DNA from: Membranipora membranacea
Lineage: Eukaryota > Bryozoa > Gymnolaemata > Cheilostomatida > Membraniporidae
Length of the DNA stretch: 64,000 nt
Direction: 5' to 3'
Assembly (NCBI GenBank): GCA_914767715.1
Contig: OU612065.1
Location: 18,662,001 to 18,726,000, forward strand
Shown: piece by piece, positions 47,401 to 60,700 of the stretch
Position numbering within the stretch: position 1 is the stretch's first letter
How the letters are laid out: every line of letters begins with the position of its first letter
The notes under the pieces: model-generated
The model's database searches: none
What the model was told of the DNA's origin: nothing
What the model saw: the letters and a program-made list of their open reading frames with translations, nothing else
Made by a program: the position numbers and the translations under genes

Positions 47401-49530
47401 CTGACTTAACCTGATTTGCCACATTTGCTTGTCACTCCCTCTCCTGATGAGCTGCAGGCAAAAGAGAACTTTCATCTATCCGTTAGAAGTTGCCTTGACT
47501 AGTGCTCTTGGTGTATCTCTGACATATACCCTAAAATATCAGTAGTATAGTGTGGAACGACTCAATCAAAAGGCAAAAAGGACCTAATTTGATCTAGCCG
47601 TTACCCAGCTCAAATGATTTCACAACATTTAAACTCAATGTGACCTTTACAATGAAAAGAAATTGTACTACAGCTTTGTGAAGCATTACGATGCTACATT
47701 ACATGGTACTAATAGTAGTTGGCCATATTTATAAACATAATTTCTTTGCATTTAATATTCATAGTTGCCTGTCTATCCCTTTTAATGTACCAATGCGACA
47801 TGACTGACATTTGGGCCCCATCCCCTTTTCCCTCCTTATTACTAATATGTCTCGTTGATAGCGACATTTTGTGCGACCACAAACAAGGTAACCGGGAGAC
47901 TACCATACCGGAAAAGTTATAAGTGTCATCAATAAAATGTGGGTATTGTGTATAGGCTGGTCTTCAAACCAAGATCACCCCTTGGCACTTTAGTGACAGC
48001 TCTAGGTAGTATTAGTAATACAGATGATAGACAGATTCACTTGGTTTGTAGTCCTTTCTTCAGTGTTCGGTATTTCTCTCTGACTTGAGGTATTAGCCCA
48101 TGGCCGCTATCCTGAGGTCTGACAAGTTGTTGCGTATGAATGACAGTGGCTGGTAATGGGTGACATAATTATTATACCACACCTCAACGTAGTGTCACAT
48201 TTAAAAAGGCGTTTAATTATTAAAAAACCATTGTCATCCTGACATTTTAAGTATTTTCCCTGAAGAGACCACCGATATGATATTTGATATATAAGCAGCT
48301 GTAGTGTCATTTCCGTGCACCGTTTGAATAATAATGAAAAATTGGGTCATGTCAAAATTTAGAGATTTGGAATTGTCTTTCCGTAAAAATGTGGCCACAA
48401 CTTGTGACTATTACTCACACTACTAAGACCAAGACCAATAGGTTGCACCCTCTGCTCTGATAGCGAAGAGGAATTGTACGTCTGTTAATGACCAACATCC
48501 CTCCACCTCCAGATCAGAAAACAAAACTGATACATAAGATTCTCAAGTTTCTCAAGAAATTGATAAAAGAATTTAACTGTCTGTTCTGAGAGAGCAATTT
48601 TGATCAACCACTGATCGCTCATGTTGTTGTTGTTGATACCGAAATCAGAAGAGTTTAAACAAATTAAGAGCGAACTATCAAACATACAATATACTGTGCC
48701 AGACCAGTTGACAAAACGGACCTTTGGGATCTGTTTGTCTGCCACCCACACAACTTGTCAAAGTACAATGTGTCTCATTACACAAGGTAGATGTTCTATT
48801 TTAGTGGTTACCTGGTTTTTTACAATGATCACCCAGTAGGTGTGACCAGATTAAATTCATTTTTTCAACTTTATCAATCACTGTCTGACATCAAGTATTG
48901 TTCTCCGAGTCTACCTCTAAGACAAGCTTACCACATGTGACCTCTAGATGACAGGTTAGTTGGCGTCTTCAGACAATCGATGCCAAAAAGATAAACCCAA
49001 CTCTTGGCATATCTTAATATAGGGTACCATGATAATTATATGCATCACAGCTCTTGTTCTGAGCGGATCAGTTTGTTTTGCTTTTATTTTAATTCGCCGA
49101 CCCACTGCAGCTATTTCGACACAATACTAATTCTGCATTTGATCTCTCGTTTGTGTAGCAAACATAAGTACCATTCTAAAAAGTGATATCATGAAGACTT
49201 TGATCTTGTTCATGGGTGGACAGGCTGTTCTTAAAAAAGCCATCAATTTAATACCGATCCATTCATAATTCAGTGTATCAGGATCCTGTTTTTGCAAGCA
49301 GTCTTTTTGTCACCCTCACCATTTTAGCAGCTTTATTGTTGTGAAGTTCCAGCCAACCAAAATTTGCACACTCAAAGCATAATTTGCATGATAAATCAGA
49401 GAAGCGCATTGTTTTAAGTTGACATAGATGAATTGATACCGTAAGGATGATTGATTAATTTTCCCACATGAAAGATCTAAAAATCACTTATCATTGAAAT
49501 CGGAAATTTTTCATTGCTTCCTTTGGAGTA
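44471..49530. other. 3' flank and intergenic or intronic sequence
   Basis: It contains the probable polyadenylation signal of the preceding gene (near 44853) and otherwise AT-rich sequence. A short plus-strand frame at about 48630-48780 has coding-like composition (SEEFKQIKSELSNIQ) followed by a GT, but cannot be tied to a gene. No RNA gene or transposon was recognised. Confidence 0.35.
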
Positions 49531-49548
49531 GTTGTGGATTGAGAACGG

Positions 49549-49711
49549 TATGACCTCCGATCATCCTGATGATAATTCAGCTAAAATCTCTGCCAAGTTT
49601 AAGTCTGTGTATGATAAACAAAACGTAATTGATATTCGAGGGAAGTCTTGTCACACTCACAAGGTTGAACCTAATTCCGATATATTATTGGGATCAAGGG
49701 ATCAATATAAA
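49549..49711 (+). CDS. Candidate upstream exon of the 49.8-kb gene
   Basis: A coding-like frame starts at ATG 49549 (MTSDHPDDNSAKISAKFKSV) and runs 54 codons to a stop. A pyrimidine-rich acceptor lies just before it, near 49530, so it may be an internal exon. Possible phase-0 donors such as AACGTAATT and AAGGTTGAA would join it to the exon beginning at 49832, but none is a strong consensus. It is reported as a candidate only. Confidence 0.3.
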
Positions 49712-49831
49712 TGAATCAAATCTCTGGTCAATCGCTTTGATGAAGTACACTCCCAAGGACAATAGGATCAATTAAAGTTACTTGTAAGGTATATTTATAA
49801 TTGTCTTGATTTGTTTTCTCCTAAACAGAAA

Positions 49832-52797
49832 CATGGTCCAGGTATAGTAAGCAATGAACAGCAGTCTCAGAGCGGATTTACAACGGTTGGTGCCACATCA
49901 GCAGTTTGGCCAGCAATGCCATCGAGATATCAGTATACGATGAGGGACACCACTGCTGCGGCCCCTCTCAGCTCTCGGCCGACTGTGTCTAGCTCTGTAA
50001 TGTATGGGGAGATAAGTCTTGTACCAGCTGAGGGAGAGGAGATACACTACAAGGTGCACCGAGTGTTTCCGCAGAGACGGAGTAGATACATAAATGACAG
50101 CGTGCACAGGACGCAGAATAACCTACTACGGGCTCTTGGTACAAGTGAATCACAGGCTATTGGGCCAACAACGACAGAACTCAGTCTACAAAAGTCTCCT
50201 TCTCTTGAAACACAGCCTATAAAAGGTAAAAAAGCAAATCAAGCAAAGCAGTTTGTAAGACAATGGCTGTTATTTGCGTTAAGTTGTCATATCACTTTAT
50301 AAATAAAATTACTGTCCAACTGTGCCCACAGCCAGCCTTTAATGGCGTTCAGGATGGCGATCGTGGCCGTAGGCAGTCGTTAAGGGCCCCCTTAATGAGC
50401 GCCTATGTCCCGCAATCGCCATCCCGAAAGCCATTATGGGCTGGCTGTGACTGTGCCCAGGTAATAGTCTTGCAAAACATAATCTTTATTTTCAATTCGC
50501 ACTCAAATGAATATATCGGTCATGGGATTGACCATGAGCCCTCATGAGGAGGGCCATTTTTGAAGTTTGTGACAAGACATGAGCTGTACGATAGATGCTT
50601 AGCATAAATTATGTTTGAATAATTTTACAATTACTCATCCTTCAATTGTTTTTTTTTGTTTTGGCATCAAAAGCGTATGCATAATTGGTCATTGCAGTGA
50701 ATAGCAATGAGGATCCTGATCGGCAAGTACTCAAACTGAGCTTATATCCTGAAATATCCTCTATGTCTGGTCAAAGATTGCTCACAACAACCCCAGTAAA
50801 ACACGGGACCAGGATAAGACAACTCAGCAAGAAATCACAAACAAAAACAGTTCAGAGCTATCTCCAGCGTAATATGGATTGTTTTGATGCTGAACGAGAC
50901 TGTTTAGCTCCAACTCCACGCCTCGGGAACGAGGCGTCGGAAAAAGTCTGTGGAAAGACAGCAAAGCAATGGTATCAGTATTTACGAAGTGTGACACCGA
51001 ATACGGCTGTTAGTACCGAACCTAGCTCATCTAGGCAAGCCACGGATCGCGATACTATCAATCATAGACCAAACACAACTAGAATGGTTCCAACAGGTCA
51101 TCCAAGTAAAACAGTAGGCAAACTGTATATAGGATACGCAGGAGCTGCCAATATCGGCCTCTGTCGACAGCAGACACTTTAAACAATTTACTTGACACTG
51201 CAAGTTGCATCACAAACAGTTTTTTTGCCTGTGCCTTTATTTCACAGTCATTTTTTTGCTCAATATTTCAAAGTCTTTTTTTTTAAACTTGCCATTGAAT
51301 CTGCAGCCCAACCACTCTTCTTGTCCCTGTTCATTCATAATATATGGAAATACAATAATTATACTACCATATTACGTCAATAGCATATAATGGGTCAATT
51401 CCTCCATACATATGAGGAAACCCTGAGAATATGGAACGCAACACTGTGTAGGATTTAACTTCAGAAATGATGGATGATACGGGATTGCAATGGTCACGTA
51501 GTGACATGACCACTTTTGTGACACTTTGCAAAAAATTCATCCAATGTGAACCGCCCAGATTCTATACTGCTACCAGCAGAGAAACTCTGGAAAGTATCCA
51601 AGAGGGAAACAGCCATATGTAATAACATGATTGAGAGTAGGGAATATCTATCTCTCCAGCCGAGCACAGGGCAATTGGGCTGCACGTGATATGGGAACAA
51701 ATGATTCAAACAATCAAAATTTTCTCCGGGATAATGGTAGTATTCTGTAAACAACCAACATCAAACCATTGGGGATGGTTTATAATGGAATGCCACAACC
51801 AGTTCGACCAGTTACTAGCAAAACCAGTAGGATAAAACTCTGTAAATATCGCCTCGGTTTGCCTCTCAGCATAAAAATTGAACCGTAGTGCAATGGTGGT
51901 TAGTCCTAGATGTCCATGAGTTCAAGTATACACAGAGCAATAAGTAGGATGGGATGTTTTGGGCTGCATAACTAAATCGACCAGCATTCTTCCGCACTGC
52001 TACATTCTACAGATTGTTGTCGGCAACATAAGACCCCTAAACGGCTCTTTGCATCTGCAGAAGAAGGTTGTGCTAGATAACTTTACTCAAAAACAATCCC
52101 ATTATACAAGTTACATGTCTAATTATTAATTCAGTATTTTGACGCTTCTTGCAAAACACCCAGTCTACCTGTGATTGATAAGTTTATACTCCAGAGTTAT
52201 GACACCATCATCCGCTTGGGGTAATTTGTATTGATGTTATGTAAAACTTGTGTAGGCTTATTCAGGTATGAGTGTATTTTAAATCGAATGCAGGAAAGCG
52301 GCCAAATATCTGCGGTGTTCATCCACATATCAAAATTTGAAGGTTTGTAAAACTGTTGTAGTTATACTAACCAAGCAACTTCAGTTGCTGGCCACTGGCC
52401 AGTTCAAGTTCAAGTTGGCATATCTTTGTTCGAACAAAGCTTGTCTAAAGAACTTAGCTACAAGTATACTTCAAACAGTTAGTTGCAGAGAAGGATCAAT
52501 GACCATCTCACCATTTCCTTTTGTGACAGGTGTGAACACATTTTTTGTTTTTCGAGGCATCCTATCAGAAAACTAAATACTATGATCTACCATGGAAACA
52601 CGTGCCGAAATCGTACTTTGTTATGTTTGACTCTGGAGTTTTCTTCTCACAATGGCAGTTCAGGCAAGCTACATAGGGCTGTTGCTGAACTTCTGAGTCG
52701 GGATCCATTTACTGTTCAAAAAAGACAACAAACGCCGGCGGAAAGAATCGAAGAGTCTTATTTAAGAAACAAACGAAGCAAAAAAGGGTACCCTTAG
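49832..52797 (+). CDS. Hypothetical basic Ser/Thr-rich protein, multi-exon (5' end uncertain)
   Basis: Exon 49832-50225 follows a clear acceptor (CTCCTAAACAG) and ends at a GTAAAA donor. Exon 50698 onward joins in phase (AAA G plus TG). If unspliced further, the frame ends TAA at 51182. Alternatively a donor after 51105 (CCAAGTAAAA) joins in phase to an exon at about 52671-52797 (AVAELLSRDPFTVQKRQQTP to NKRSKKGYP). That segment looks like genuine coding sequence and has no other home. The first in-frame Met is at 49916, but an upstream exon may supply the start. Features are an ordered stretch around GEISLVPAEGEEIHYKVHRVF, a polar middle and a basic C-terminus. There are no membrane segments. 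The family is not recognised, and the two 3' ends may be alternative. Confidence 0.5.
50327..50449. repeat. GC-rich foldback element inside an intron
   Basis: The arms start CACAGCCAGCC and end GGCTGGCTGTG. They share ATGGC...GGATGGCGAT with its complement ATCGCCATCC...GCCAT. The whole 123 bp can fold into one long imperfect hairpin turning at GGGCCCCC. It lies in the intron 50226-50697 of the surrounding gene and is much more GC-rich than the flanks. Confidence 0.75.
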
Positions 52798-52884
52798 TGT
52801 CGGATGTGCCTAAATTCTCTCAAGGAAACACTTTTCATGGCTATTTCATATTCAAGATTGAGTCGAATTTAATTTTCTTCGTAG

Positions 52885-52913
52885 TATCAAGGAGTAACAG
52901 TTACTCCTTGATA
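52885..52913. repeat. Perfect 13-bp micro-palindrome, TCAAGGAGT type
   Basis: Arms TATCAAGGAGTAA and TTACTCCTTGATA surround a CAG loop. It shares TCAAGGAGT arms with 10459-10485. It lies shortly after the candidate terminal exon at 52671-52797. Confidence 0.6.
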
Positions 52914-53656
52914 GTATACAGATTTTAGAATTTAAAAAGAATCATCACCAAAGGACATTGCCAATATATGTGTACGTGTCAATATATGTGTATACGTGAC
53001 CCTCACAAAATAATCAGATATATTTATAGTTTTGTTTCAATTGTCTTAAACCCTCATCATATGAGCCTATCATTATTGAAACTTGTAACATTCGTAGCAA
53101 TGTTTTGGGCAAGTTTCTCAATCTGCCAACAAATTTAATGGGAAATGTCATGCTCAGAATAGAATCATAGACCAATATATTTGTATTGTTTTATTTTTAT
53201 TTGATGCTATGACATGAACTCACATGATTGCTGTGTAAATAAGTTGAATCTGGTGAGCGATTTTTTTAAAGCATAGTTGGTGGACCGGCCACCAGTTGAG
53301 AAAAAGTACCAGTATTTGATACTTAGATGGGGATATAATACAAAAAAAATTAAGTCTATATTGTGTACCTACAAATATTATCAAAGAGCTGGCCCTTCTC
53401 ATGGCACAGATGCAAGCTACTTTGATGAAACTTCACCTGTAATGATTGTCTTTACAATTTTTTAAACGATGGCAGTGAAACTGGTTTTCAGTTTTCAAGT
53501 TGTATGGTATGACACTGTGGTTGAATAGCATGATGATGGTTATCCTGAAAGCCAGGGTCTCACTCATTTCGAGGTTGCCTTAGAGGCGTGTCACAAAAGG
53601 CTAATAAAAGTTATTAAAATGGAAAAAAAAAAATTATTCAAACAATAACTATTTTT

Positions 53657-54307
53657 TTACTCAGGTATTCTATCCAGAGCGTAGCTGTGTCTCTTTGAAT
53701 ATTCTTCCACTAGATCTTTGGGCGGTGACTCATCAGAACACGTGATGATGTCACCGCTGCCGATCTCAAAGTCAGTGTCTTCGAGAGGAGCCGGAGAGAT
53801 TTGAGCGAGCCACCGTGAGCATTTTTGGTATGTTTCTTCCAAGTATCGCTTGGCTTCATCCATGGATTGCTTGGATAGCTGTTGAGAAGTAAGCCTTACT
53901 TGTTGCTGTAGACAATCATCTGGTATTTCCTTAGCTGAGATGCAAGGCTCAGAACGAGTACGCTTCAATTTAGTCTGAGATGACATGAGCGATGAGATTC
54001 CACGGCTAGTACTTGACTTCTTTGCCTTTCGTTGCCCACCTGAAGCAGACTTGGGAAGTTTTTTTTTATCATTGTCAGTTGTTGTACCGCTACTGATGCT
54101 CAAATGAGAGTCAATCTTTGCGCTGCTCTTTGAGCTTGACGAATGAATAGTTTTGCCAATAAAGTCTTGCCAGCATGGCGGTCTTGGTGGCTGAGCTTTG
54201 TAGAGATATTGCGGAGAGGTCTGTTTGGAGCTAGAGATATTAATCCTTGTTGCTGACGGCATGGTCTTAGTAGAGACACTCATCTCCCTCATAATAAAGC
54301 TACTCAT
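53657..54307 (-). CDS. Hypothetical Ser/Lys-rich protein, single exon, 216 aa
   Basis: The minus-strand frame runs from ATG at 54307 to a stop at 53657. The first 130 residues are Ser/Lys-rich and probably disordered, with basic clusters (QRKAKKSSTSR, TKLKRTRSEP) that could act as nuclear signals or kinase sites. The RTRSEP-type motif resembles a 14-3-3 or AGC-kinase site. The C-terminal third (DEAKRYLEETYQKCSRWLAQ, then an acidic stretch and LVEEYSKRHSYALDRIPE) looks ordered and helical, and is the most useful part for a homology search. There is no signal peptide or membrane segment. It converges with the plus-strand gene ending near 52.8 kb. No family recognised. Confidence 0.55.
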   Translation of the reverse strand: MSSFIMREMSVSTKTMPSATRINISSSKQTSPQYLYKAQPPRPPCWQDFIGKTIHSSSSKSSAKIDSHLSISSGTTTDNDKKKLPKSASGGQRKAKKSSTSRGISSLMSSQTKLKRTRSEPCISAKEIPDDCLQQQVRLTSQQLSKQSMDEAKRYLEETYQKCSRWLAQISPAPLEDTDFEIGSGDIITCSDESPPKDLVEEYSKRHSYALDRIPE

Positions 54308-54563
54308 ACATCCTGTCAGCTAATTAAATTCTCTCTTTGATAGTAAAAGTCTATGATTCACAACCAGCTGACACAATGAGTCACTTGTAACACAACTCGC
54401 TCAAAGTCAGGAACTGACAATTCCGTACCGCTGAACTGACAAGAAATGTAGTAATTATCAATTATATGCTTATTAGCGAGGAATGCTGGAGAACAATAGC
54501 CTCTAGTCTACAGTCTAATTGGTGACAGATGTTTGGCAGCCGTCAGATACAGTTTCTAATAAA

Positions 54564-54745
54564 ATGAAAAAGACTTCTCTCCTCAGCTTGGCAGCAGTGA
54601 TGTTTATCTTATCCACTGACTGTCTCAGGACTCAGTGCTCAACAGGTACTCTCTAGTTCTCCTCTACAGTGCTGCTGCGTAGGACCTGCAGCGAAATACA
54701 ACAAAAATCTCATTGTGGAATGCGTAAACATTACAAAGCATAACA
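54564..54745 (+). CDS. Possible short secreted peptide frame
   Basis: ATG at 54564 opens MKKTSLLSLAAVMFILSTDC, a good signal-peptide shape, but the frame stops after 29 codons. An apparent GT-AG segment of only 24 bases (54646-54669) would restore a 51-residue Cys-containing frame. That is shorter than a spliceosome normally accepts, so a more distant acceptor or a non-gene is more likely. It starts about 260 bp upstream of the divergent gene at 53657-54307. Confidence 0.2.
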
Positions 54746-57700
54746 TGACAATGGCTTAGACATGTAACTTGAGACGAGAAATCTAAACAAAAACTATCTG
54801 GGCCTACACCCTAACATTTCTAACTGTACTCCAAAAAGGCAAAATACGCGAGTAGGGCTATATTTATAAGTGTACCTTAAACTCATCTAGATATGTGTAA
54901 ATAAAGGCAGTAAAGTACTTCGGATTATGACTGACTCAAACCCGTCCCAACAAAACTTGCTCTCATCCGTAGCAGAACTCAGGCTTTTGCCAAGCACCAC
55001 AAATCAGTTACAGCCGTCTAATCATGCTTCTACAAAACTATCTTTGTTAGCATTGGCGACCTTATCTTGTTCAAATACTAATGCAGGTTTACTACCCAGG
55101 GTTTGGGATTTAGCTGGGTGTAAAATTCCTAATTCAAATATCCGCGACCTCAAAACCCGCCAACGCCAGCAATCCTATATGAACATGACCCCCTGCATTG
55201 TATGAGGTGTTTGAAAAAACAAAAAAAATGAAGGGATCTAGCTGCGTAGCCCAACAATGACGCCAAACAGGTATTAAAGTCACATGCTCTCCATGTGGGG
55301 TTCATTTTTTGTTTGTACTTTAATTCAGTACTTTATAGCCATGTTATAAAATATCAAATGGTAATAATCCTCAATCATACTAAATTCCATTTATCCAGTT
55401 GTTAGCAGGATTCTATAGCTCTGTCCCAACCAGGATAAGAAGACTTGCATATGCTAAGAAACCTAATAATGCTAATTCCAATTCCTACCCATTGGATTGA
55501 TCCAATCATTATTGGCTGGTACCACCAACCAAGGTTTAATAAACCGTCTCAAGTGGGTCGAGATCTATTGCTCTTTATCAGGTTGTTGTGTCGATGGTAG
55601 ACACCATTGGGTATATGCGTGTGCACCAATTGTTCTCGAGTTTAATGCAGATTAATAGGGTTACTTCCCGGTCATATATCAAACCATTGGTAAATGATAT
55701 GACTATGTGTATGTCAGATATCCATACATGTGTGAGGCTCTTATATCATCTTCGTATAACAGCATACTTTGGCCCATTGATTCACACAGGTATGCAATGG
55801 TAAAATGAGAGTTATGAAACTTAAAAAGGCTTGATTTTATACAAAGGCATGGGAAGCTAGCCGTGTCAAAGCTTTGCGCTTAAAGAATTTTCCGGTTCAA
55901 CTCAGTATCTTTTGACCAACTTATCATTCTTTCATTGAACCTCAAATCATGTATCAGGACCAATTTCCCAATATCAAAAATTAATCTGAACACTTTCATA
56001 ATGCTTTGCAAAGCACCAGTCACATGATAAATATCAATGGAATGGAGACGATAGCTTGATATCGTTTGATTGTAAATTGAGCAGATAATTTGGGGTCTGG
56101 CACCAAGCTAGGTCCTTTGAAAGATCAGAAGATATACAACATATTGAACAGTGTAAAATATCAGTCAAACTGATAATAAAATATGTTGCCATATCCTGAT
56201 AGACTTTGACAGTTGAGAAAATCGTATAAGTGTGTTATTTAAGAAATAACACAATACAGGAACAATAAGATAATGACCAGTTTGTGCACTTTACAGTCAT
56301 GTAAACACAATAAATGTCACAAGTGATTCACGTTACTATTAAACTCCAACTAGTGTTATTTGAAGTTACATATCTCGTGTCGTCGATGGAGTCATCTATG
56401 ATAATAATCTCTGATTACACACCAAGTGACTTTGGTGTAATAACAAAACAGAATGATTTAAATCTTAAATTTCCATGTTTGAGTGGTTATGATTTACCAT
56501 CCATCAAAGGCCATCAAAACACAAATTGTTCACAGAGTGGTTTGCGTGAAGAAAACATCTGGCGTCGATGTAAATTGTAGACAAATCAACCAACAGGAAC
56601 CCTCAATTAGTTAGGCAGATAGACCCTGTAGACAAAATTAAGGCGATGTGGGCCTAAATATGATAGCATGTGCTCCCATCAGTTCAAACGCTGACAGTGG
56701 ATAAAGTATCACCGCTCGGTAGAATCTTCTTAATAATTTACTTGGAGGATAGGTGACCACAAACTTTCCTTCTCCCAATGACTGTATTGCCCCAAATGTA
56801 TACATACACCCTAGAAAAAGCTTTCTCTGTATAAGTTTTCACAGAAATATCTAATAAGTGTCTACTCTATTATTCAAACTTATTGAATAACAATGTAATC
56901 TTATCGGCCTAGATCTGTGATTGATATCAGGAGTAAAATTCTTCAACCTAGGTCCAAGTTCGAATCCATTATCAATTATCAGCCACCTAAAGTTTGAGAT
57001 AAGCTGCGATGAATATAACAGTAGAGTAAGTATTACATCGTGTTGGAAAACAGTTAGTTTACTTACCTCAGCTCTGAGCGATTGAGTGTAGCCGTCCTCT
57101 CTGACCCAGACAAGAAGTAAATAACCCAATTAAAGGCTGTAAACTTTGATTTATAGCCTATAGAATAAGGCTTGAGAGAGCTATAAAAGATACACCGACT
57201 GCCATAAACCTCTTGCGAACAATAGACACGGACCAAACAATAGCTTATAACAATGGTCGTATACCCTGTGATCTGCAATCTGATTGGCTGAGCCAGACAA
57301 TGGGAGCAATGAAACATAAGCGGATAAAAATGAGCAATAGACTGAAAACCATAATCAGCTGTTTCCATTTGACAGTTTATGGTTCATTAAAGTTGTTGAC
57401 TTGAGTTGGGTTTATAGAGATAAGGGTAGAGACAATAGAAGGCCTTCTCTAATCATTATTTGGTTCATTTAACAAGTCAATAAGCTGTCTTATCATGTGA
57501 ACTAAACAACTGTGGCATTGTACCAACCGGCTCGCAGCTGTGGTCCCTCTTGATGGTGATGAATACATGATATTATTCTCGTAGGGAAGATTGCACAAAA
57601 CAGTGATGAAACTGCGTTACCCATTGTTTCAATTTCGTGCAACAGTTATTGCATAATGTCAGAATATTCTGATTATTCTGAGATGTTCCATATCATATTT

Positions 57701-60700
57701 GTTTCCTTGTAATGCTGTTGCTTGCCGTCTAAGAAGAATTGCTGTTATTTTTGTTTTGGCAGACACTGTTACAATACAAGGATGGTATTTCATGGTAATC
57801 CTCAGTTATTAGCATAACAATAAGGTCATTTATAGAAAAATAATGAGCCTAAACCTGAAACAACCACCCATAGACAATGATGGCAATTTATGACGCACAT
57901 CTTGTATGAATATAGCAGAATATGCGTATATACAGCCACATCAGAAATTGCAGCTGTAGACGTTGAAAAGTGCAAAACCTGTAAATCTGATTGCAAGTCG
58001 TAGACTAATTAGTAAACACTAATTTCATTAGGTTTTGTATTGTATTCTAATCAAAACAATTTAATCTTGGTCAGTGACAAAAAAATCTAAAACCACAATT
58101 CTGTAAACATGATTCAAATTGGAGTATTAAGAACATATGAAGACTTAAAAACATCACAAGAATTCCATGACTGAAAGATCAATCTTGGGCTGTGTCTACC
58201 ACAAAATAAAATTGGTCCATTTATCTTCTGATATCTCGCTACATTATCCGAAAACACTTGATTACGGTTGGATGGCCAGTACATATGAAACCTCACAATA
58301 TCAAATGGCTCAATGAGGGTAACCAAGAATCAAACCAAATCAACAATCCTTTGTAGGCAAAAGCAATAGGATAAAACCGAATAATCTATTGTGACCTGGC
58401 TAAGTTAAGATAACCCCAGCAACCATACCAAAGATACTAAATACTGACCATACTGGTTAGAAATGTGGCCATCAAAAGTGATAAACTCAAATCAGATGGC
58501 CAATGTGTCACCATCTGCTATGCATTTTTATCAATCTGTATAGCGGCCCAATTGCGGCTTGTTGATCAGAATAATATATTGGAATGCCAAACAAACAATA
58601 GACAAAAACACAAACTGTGTATAATTGTGTTTTTCTTCATACCTAAGTTATGTAAACGTAGGCAAAATTTTTGTGCCATTATTCATGGAATTTCGAATAT
58701 TATTTTAAAGTTTGGAGCTGTAACCATAATGCTTGAATTCCTTTGAGATTTTTTGTATTAATCAAAAATGAGGTAATGCAAAAAGGTCTCATTGTTCAAA
58801 TTAGTAATCATAACAATATTGAAGCTCTTTGATGACACTTTGGTCCTCAAGCTATGAAAGGTGGATGTTGGACTTCTCAAAATTTGACATCCAATTGGAG
58901 TCAATAACTTGATTGTGCTATTGTTCCAACCCATAGCCATGACAACAACAGTAATATGGGCTGGAGGCATAAATTTGTCTCAATAACTGTCACATAACAA
59001 AAAACAATACCTGGCCCACTATTGTCTTTTGCGTCAGCGAATAACCTTCTTATATTTGACAATCAGTGTCATCCCTGCCCCCTTTTTTATGCTCAGCAAG
59101 ATCAGGATATTTGACTGATTGTCACCGGCTAATCAGTCAACGTAAATTACAATCAAGCAATAGCCGGGGATGTCATATAACACAATGTATAAAAATGAAA
59201 TGTAATAAACCGGTTTTCCGTCAACTGAAGTCAATACTTTATAAAGTTAGTCATTGATGTGTGTCCGAGTTTCAAGGTTAGCTGTCCATATCACAATCAT
59301 AGATGATATACTATACGGGAATAAAATGAATTTGATACATAATTTTTGTGAGAATTATTACTTTGAAATGAGTTGCTTAGTACCAGCGATACAGATATCC
59401 CAGCAACATCCGAAGGCCAAATGTAAATTAAATCTTGCCCATGTTATCATGACACCCATCTTTTTATGTCAGTTTTGCATTTCAACGGTCAGCATGCGGT
59501 GTACTGGTGATTTTCATTCGGATTTCTCTTATTTGAGAGCTGCTATAACCTAAATCCTGCACAGTTATAGGCTCAAGCCCTGCGCTGTCTGACAAGGCAA
59601 AAGGGCTAATTGTACTCTGCCTAAGTAGTTGCTATAATTAGGCTTTTCTTTTTGTACGTAATACATTAGAAAGAAGCTTATTCAATTGTTTTATAAATCA
59701 CAAATCTGCTAATTTATACCATAAACAGTGGGCTTCAAGAGGGAGCTGCAATGAGAACAATGCAACGGACATAATGCAATGGCAGCATGCCAGCCCTACT
59801 ACAAGCCAAAGTTATTGGCTGTCGAACATGCAATCAATAACATTGGAAGCAAAAAGGATGAATTAATAGAGACTGAAGGTCTAATTTTGGCTAACTGTAA
59901 AATTGCCTGCATGCCAAAGTCTGCTTGTACTAAACCAAGGAGAGGCATATGCAACTCCTTGGCTAATGCAACTCTTTGGCTAAACAGATAAGTTTTTCCT
60001 CGAGTCAGTAAATAGAACTTAGCTAGAAATATCCCCAAACAACTATGAATCATGATTCAGCAAAACATACTATCTAGATTTGTTTGTAAGGCATAAGCTT
60101 TGTTGTGTAAACATCCTACCCGCAACAGAACAGAACAGTCTTCAATGTGTTGAGTAAAACATGAATAATTTTTACATTTGATGCATTATGGGATGGTATG
60201 GTGCTGAGATGGGATAAGCAGTACCAGTACTGTTAATTCTTGGTACATCCTCAACCAATTACCTTGATTGAGTCTCAATCGTACATGTCAATAACAGTAA
60301 TCGATGGGGGGCCGGGCAGGCAGGGTGGAAAAAGTCTGGGGGGCTCAGACTATGATGGATGAGAAGCCGAAATCAAACCAAAAGTCTAGTGCTACTTTGT
60401 TCCTTTTTTGTAGATGGCAGGGTGTGTCTGGTGGCATGTTACAACATGGCAAAAAAATCAATTGACTGCTTTGCCCCAAGCTTTTTTCTAATCTGTTAGC
60501 TGTAGCAATTCTACTGTGCTATAAATCCATAAGGTGATCAAAGTCAGATTCCAAGTTGGTGGATTAGAAAGATTTTCTTTGAATTACTTTTTTGTAAGTC
60601 AGTACCTCCGAACACTAAGCCACCTGAGACTAGTGTGTACCTTTGCACTTTTAACACCGAATGGATGGATGAAGAGCTCTCACATTCATCTGAACCAAAA

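Noticed and set aside
54646-54669. 24-base GT-AG intron joining two parts of a secreted peptide
   Set aside because: Below the length animal spliceosomes normally process; kept only as a low-confidence note.
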